A program made the position numbers and the translations under genes. Of a stretch of 10,249 bases of DNA, positions 7,799 through 10,249 are shown one piece after another. The DNA comes from Phycisphaerae bacterium (GTDB lineage: Bacteria > Planctomycetota > Phycisphaerae > Phycisphaerales > SM1A02). Each line of letters begins with the position of its first letter. The stretch's first letter is position 1. The stretch spans positions 1-10,249 of the forward strand of contig JAUIHC010000075.1 in the NCBI GenBank assembly GCA_030432455.1. The letters run 5' to 3'. The notes below the pieces were generated by a model, which was not told the origin of the DNA, searched no databases, and worked only from the letters and a program-made list of their open reading frames with translations.

Positions 7799-8059
7799 TC
7801 AGCCCCCGGCGATCAGCATCGCCAGCCACGGGATCAGGAAGCAGAGGATCACCACGAGCTTCATGAGGCCGAGGTAGGCGTACGCGGTGAGATCGATGAC
7901 CCGCGGCTCGACCCCGTAGAGGCGGGCCCGGATCGCATGGATCCGGGAACGGACGCCGATCCAGATCAGGCCCGAGGCGATCAGCACCGACCAGCCGAGA
8001 ATCGTCGCCCACATGAGGACGGTGGTCACGTGGTCGTGCAGAACGGCATGGTCTTCCAT
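7799..8059 (-). CDS. Small two-helix membrane protein, DUF6868-like
   Basis: An 86-residue protein of unknown function. Two hydrophobic helices are visible at about 13-36 (beginning TTVLMWATILGW) and 61-84 (beginning YLGLMKLVVIL, ending near IPWLAML). Between them is a basic segment with IHAIRARLYGV at about 40-50, predicted cytoplasmic. The pattern (GW in helix 1, IH-x-RLYGV, YLGLMKL, then F-L-I-P-W-L-A-M) resembles what I recall of DUF6868, by memory only. The same frame stays open to 8185 with a longer Met start, but the extra 42 residues are low-complexity and Arg/Pro-rich. ATG at 8059 has GGAGA (8070-8066) six bases upstream and gives a sensible membrane protein. The gene is convergent with ychF, 31 bases between stops, and divergent from the SMR exporter. 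Its ribosome-binding site lies in a hairpin arm. Confidence is high that it is a gene, moderate for the family. Confidence 0.8.
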   Translation of the reverse strand: MEDHAVLHDHVTTVLMWATILGWSVLIASGLIWIGVRSRIHAIRARLYGVEPRVIDLTAYAYLGLMKLVVILCFLIPWLAMLIAGG

Positions 8060-8250
8060 CGCGGGTCTCCGGTGATTGGGGTTCCGGAGAGGGTGCGGGC
8101 GACGAGCCGTCGGCACGCAGGGAAATCCACCCTGACTCTCCGCCGGGGCCGACGGGGCCGACGGGCGGCAGCGTCGATGCTTCACACGGTCTTCACCCGA
8201 CCGCGACGCCGAGGTCGTACCGTTCCGAACACGCTCACCGGCCCCGCACC
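8060..8250. promoter_or_regulatory. Divergent intergenic region between the DUF6868-like gene and the SMR exporter
   Basis: This 191-base region should contain promoters for both flanking genes. Seen directly: a perfect 7-bp inverted repeat at 8066-8090 (listed separately); two tandem copies of GGGGCCGAC at 8145-8162; and an inverted pair CGGTC/GACCG at 8187-8191 and 8199-8203 overlapping CGACC/GGTCG at 8198-8202 and 8213-8217. The last two sit 33-64 bases before the exporter's start and could be an operator. No convincing -35/-10 pair or Shine-Dalgarno is seen for the exporter. Confidence 0.35.
8066..8090 (-). promoter_or_regulatory. Hairpin containing the ribosome-binding site of the DUF6868-like gene
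   Basis: On the minus strand the sequence reads TCTCCGG, an 11-base loop, then CCGGAGA, a perfect 7-bp stem. The 3' arm contains the GGAGA Shine-Dalgarno and ends six bases before the ATG at 8059. If folded in mRNA it would hide the ribosome-binding site. It could instead be a DNA operator palindrome. Confidence 0.5.
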
Positions 8251-8691
8251 GTGCCCTATGTCCTCCTTGCCATCGCGATCGTCACCGAAGTGGCCGCCAC
8301 CAGCGCCCTGCGGGCGTCCGACGGGTTCACCCGCCTCTGGCCGAGCGTGGTGGTGATCGTCGGCTACGGCGTGTGCTTCCTCGCCCTCTCGCTCTGCGTG
8401 CGGCGGATGCCGATCGGCATCGCCTACGGCATCTGGTCGGGCGTCGGCATCGTGCTCATCACGATCGCGGGCTGGTACCTCTACCGGCAGCGGGTGGATG
8501 TCCCGGCGATGATCGGCATGGGACTCATCATCGCAGGCGTGCTCGTGATCCAGGTCTTCTCCCAGACCAAGTCGGTCGATCCGCCCGCCCCCCGCACCGA
8601 AGGCGACACCGTGGCCGCAGCCCCCCTCGCGGCGGCGGTCGATCGCGATGCCCCGGGGCCGACCGACGAGACTCCGCTGCCGATCCCGTGA
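8251..8691 (+). CDS. Small multidrug resistance (SMR) exporter, EmrE/Qac type, with C-terminal extension
   Basis: Four-helix inner-membrane proton-coupled exporter of cationic drugs or quaternary ammonium compounds, functioning as a dimer. Helices lie at about 3-22, 30-50, 54-78 and 83-105. The essential membrane glutamate is Glu13 (EmrE Glu14). Substrate-pocket residues Tyr39, Tyr59 and Trp62 match EmrE Tyr40, Tyr60 and Trp63. DGFTRLWPS (24-32) and GIAYGIWSGVGIVLI (56-70) nearly copy EmrE. The IWSGVG motif favours the Qac/EmrE subtype over the guanidinium exporters (Gdx). Residues 111-146 are an Ala/Pro/Asp-rich tail absent from the usual 105-115-residue proteins, probably disordered and cytoplasmic. 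GTG at 8251 is supported by alignment to EmrE; no good Shine-Dalgarno precedes it. No second SMR gene is adjacent, so a homodimer is likely. The natural substrate is unknown. Confidence 0.94.
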   Translation: MPYVLLAIAIVTEVAATSALRASDGFTRLWPSVVVIVGYGVCFLALSLCVRRMPIGIAYGIWSGVGIVLITIAGWYLYRQRVDVPAMIGMGLIIAGVLVIQVFSQTKSVDPPAPRTEGDTVAAAPLAAAVDRDAPGPTDETPLPIP

Positions 8692-8724
8692 GCCGTCCCG
8701 TCGGCATGGGCGTCCGGCCGAGTG

Positions 8725-8733
8725 TGCTAGATT
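8725..8733 (+). promoter_or_regulatory. Candidate extended -10 promoter for a leaderless sulfotransferase mRNA
   Basis: TGCTAGATT fits an extended -10 element (TGn plus TAGATT, four of six matches to TATAAT). The hexamer ends eight bases before the ATG at 8742, so transcription would start at or just before that ATG. No -35 match is visible. There is no Shine-Dalgarno upstream of the ATG, which agrees with a leaderless message. Confidence 0.4.
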
Positions 8734-8741
8734 CGCCGTCC

Positions 8742-10214
8742 ATGCCCGACTCCGACGCTCCCGACGCCGACCTCGCCGTCCGACACGACGACGCCCTCGC
8801 TCGACTCGCCGCAGCCCCCGAGGACCCGCGGGCCCTGCTCGACCTCGCGGAGACCTGCCTCGCGATGGGCGGAGCCGCCTCCGCCCTGCCGTTGATCGAA
8901 CGGGCGGAATCCGTCGTCACGACGTCCGCGAGCGTGCTGTCCGTCAAGGCACGATGCCAGTTCAACCTCGGGCTCCTCGAGGACTGCCTGGCCACGACGG
9001 CCCGCGTCGTCGGCCACGCGCCCCCCGACATCGCCGCATCGTGCCGACAACTGGCCATCCAGTGCCTCCTGCGTCTGGGCCGCCCCGACGACGCGGCCGC
9101 CGGGCTCGGCGAGATCGTCCGCAGCGGCGAAGGACTCGTGGCCCTCCGGCTGACCGCCGAGATCGACGAGGCCCGCGGCGACCGCGAGAAGGCCCGCGCC
9201 CGCCTCCGCCCCATCGTCGCCAACACGACCCTCCCGGTCGGGACCCGCATGAGCGCCGCCTACGACCTCGCCCGCCTCTGCGACACCCTGGGCGATCACG
9301 ACGAGGCGTTCGAGTCGGCCACGCTGGCCGCCGAGCTCGGCGACGCGACCTTCGACGCCGACGCCTTCGAGGCCGAGACCGAAGCCCTGATCGCGGCGTT
9401 CGCCCCCGATCGTCTCGACGCGCTTCCGATCGGACGATCGAACGACCAACGGCCGGTGTTCGTCGTCGGCATGCCACGAAGTGGCACGACGCTTCTGGAA
9501 CAGATCATCTGCGCCCATCCGGAGGCCGCGGGCATTCAGGAACAACGCGAGTTCGACATGTTCGCCGACCTGCTCGCGCACCGCACCGGACGGCCGCTCG
9601 CGGAGGCGATCGCCGCGACCGACGCCGACGCGCTCGATGCCTTCGCGGCCGCATACCTCGGCATGCTCGACGATCTCGTGCCCCGCCTCGATCGGGCCGC
9701 CGGGGCCGACCAGCCGTCCTCGCCGCGACGGGTGGTCAACAAGGCCCTCCTGCTCGACCGCGTGACGGGCCTCATCGCCCGCACCCTTCCCGGCGCACGG
9801 TTCATCGTCATCCGTCGGGCACCCCTCGACAACCTGCTGTCGATCTTCCTCAACCCGATCTCCCCCACCATCATGCCGTGGAGCTGCTCGCTCGAAGGGC
9901 TGGTGGCGGCCCGCCGACGATTCGACCGGCTCACGACCCACTGGTCGGCGGTGCTGGGCGATCGCGTGCTCGACCTGCGATACGAGGATCTGGTGGCCGA
10001 TCCCGAAGGACACATCCGCCGCGTGATCGACTTCCTCGGGCTCCCCTTCGACGACGCCTGCCTGTCGTCGCATCGGTCGGGACGGGCGGTCATGACGCCG
10101 TCCCGCGATCAGGTGAACAAGCCGATCAATCGATCCGCGGTCGAACGCTGGAGGCGCTACGAGCGTCACCTCGGGCCGCTGCTCGCGGCGTTCCCGCTCG
10201 AGTCGTCGGCCTGA
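8742..10214 (+). CDS. TPR-repeat sulfotransferase family protein
   Basis: 490-residue fusion of a helical TPR-like region (about 12-220) and a PAPS-dependent sulfotransferase domain (about 238-485). The 5'-phosphosulfate loop is GMPRSGTTLLE at 243-253. The 3'-phosphate site is IRRAPLDNLLSIF at 357-369, with Arg358 and Ser367 as expected binding residues. The C-terminal block RYEDLVADPEGHIRRVIDFLGLPFDDACL (abbreviated; 413-441) and the SRDQVNKPINRSAVERWRRY region (454-473) match TPR-linked bacterial sulfotransferases. VVNKALL at 331-337 stands where relatives usually have DKMP. The acceptor is unknown; glycans or proteins are possibilities. No signal peptide is seen, so cytoplasmic. ATG at 8742 is preferred; an in-frame ATG at 8706 would add 12 residues but would lie upstream of a -10-like box and has no better ribosome site. 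It starts 50 bases after the SMR gene; functional linkage is doubtful. Confidence 0.92.
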   Translation: MPDSDAPDADLAVRHDDALARLAAAPEDPRALLDLAETCLAMGGAASALPLIERAESVVTTSASVLSVKARCQFNLGLLEDCLATTARVVGHAPPDIAASCRQLAIQCLLRLGRPDDAAAGLGEIVRSGEGLVALRLTAEIDEARGDREKARARLRPIVANTTLPVGTRMSAAYDLARLCDTLGDHDEAFESATLAAELGDATFDADAFEAETEALIAAFAPDRLDALPIGRSNDQRPVFVVGMPRSGTTLLEQIICAHPEAAGIQEQREFDMFADLLAHRTGRPLAEAIAATDADALDAFAAAYLGMLDDLVPRLDRAAGADQPSSPRRVVNKALLLDRVTGLIARTLPGARFIVIRRAPLDNLLSIFLNPISPTIMPWSCSLEGLVAARRRFDRLTTHWSAVLGDRVLDLRYEDLVADPEGHIRRVIDFLGLPFDDACLSSHRSGRAVMTPSRDQVNKPINRSAVERWRRYERHLGPLLAAFPLESSA

Positions 10215-10216
10215 TC

Positions 10217-10239
10217 GGCCGGACTCGGGATCTCCGGCC
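10217..10239 (+). terminator. Stem-loop after the sulfotransferase gene, possible terminator
   Basis: A perfect 7-bp GC-rich stem (GGCCGGA and TCCGGCC) with a 9-base loop begins two bases after the stop codon at 10214. No T-run follows, so it is not a classical intrinsic terminator. It could still aid termination or protect the message end. The window ends ten bases later, so what lies downstream is unseen. Confidence 0.4.
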
Positions 10240-10249
10240 AGTCGCACGG

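Noticed and set aside
8145..8170. Possible guanidine-II (mini-ykkC) riboswitch upstream of the SMR gene, because two GACGG loops flanked by GGCC/GGCC and GCCG/CGGC arms occur
   Set aside because: The two hairpins share bases and come from a simple 9-base tandem repeat, they lie about 80 bases before the start, and the exporter is of the EmrE/Qac type, not a guanidinium exporter.
8060..8185. 42-residue N-terminal extension of the DUF6868-like protein
   Set aside because: The extension is Arg/Pro-rich and unlike the rest, would cross the hairpin and intergenic region, and the start at 8059 has its own GGAGA site.
8727..10247. 506-codon minus-strand open frame opposite the sulfotransferase
   Set aside because: The plus-strand product has clear PAPS-binding motifs; this one has none and looks like compositional shadow.

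Overview
The window is a high-GC (roughly 70 percent by eye) bacterial chromosome segment carrying mostly housekeeping genes. Nine protein-coding genes are supported and they fill nearly all of it. The gene repertoire, the TPR-sulfotransferase architecture, the enlarged penicillin-binding protein 2 and the base composition suggest a planctomycete-like bacterium, perhaps of the Phycisphaerae. That placement is inference; there is no rRNA gene or other direct marker.

Left block, minus strand, about 1-6517: five genes read leftward. In transcription order they are a UPF0173 metallo-beta-lactamase-fold hydrolase (6517-5843), PBP2/mrdA (5746-3314), rodA (3317-2064), rsmG (1986-1243) and a DinG-type iron-sulfur helicase cut by the window edge (1170-1). 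mrdA and rodA overlap by four bases (GTGA) and encode the transpeptidase and glycosyltransferase of the cell-elongation peptidoglycan synthase. rsmG makes the m7G527 modification in 16S rRNA. Short triplet-repeat tracts lie in the gaps on both sides of rsmG, in opposite orientation.

Right block, about 6518-10249: ychF (6679-7767, plus) is divergent from the UPF0173 gene across a 161-base gap holding an imperfect palindrome. It is convergent with a small two-helix membrane protein resembling DUF6868 (8059-7799, minus). That gene is divergent from an EmrE-type SMR drug exporter (8251-8691, plus). Its ribosome-binding site lies in one arm of a perfect 7-bp inverted repeat. Last is a TPR-sulfotransferase fusion (8742-10214, plus), probably leaderless, followed by a 7-bp stem-loop at the window edge.

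No tRNA, rRNA, CRISPR, insertion sequence, prophage or defence gene is visible. No new multi-gene system is evident. The points most worth a second look are the inverted triplet tracts around rsmG, the uninterrupted frame from the rsmG stop through 19 threonine codons into the helicase start, the Ser-for-Cys change at the helicase iron-sulfur site, the large insertion in PBP2, and the hairpin over the DUF6868 gene's ribosome-binding site.
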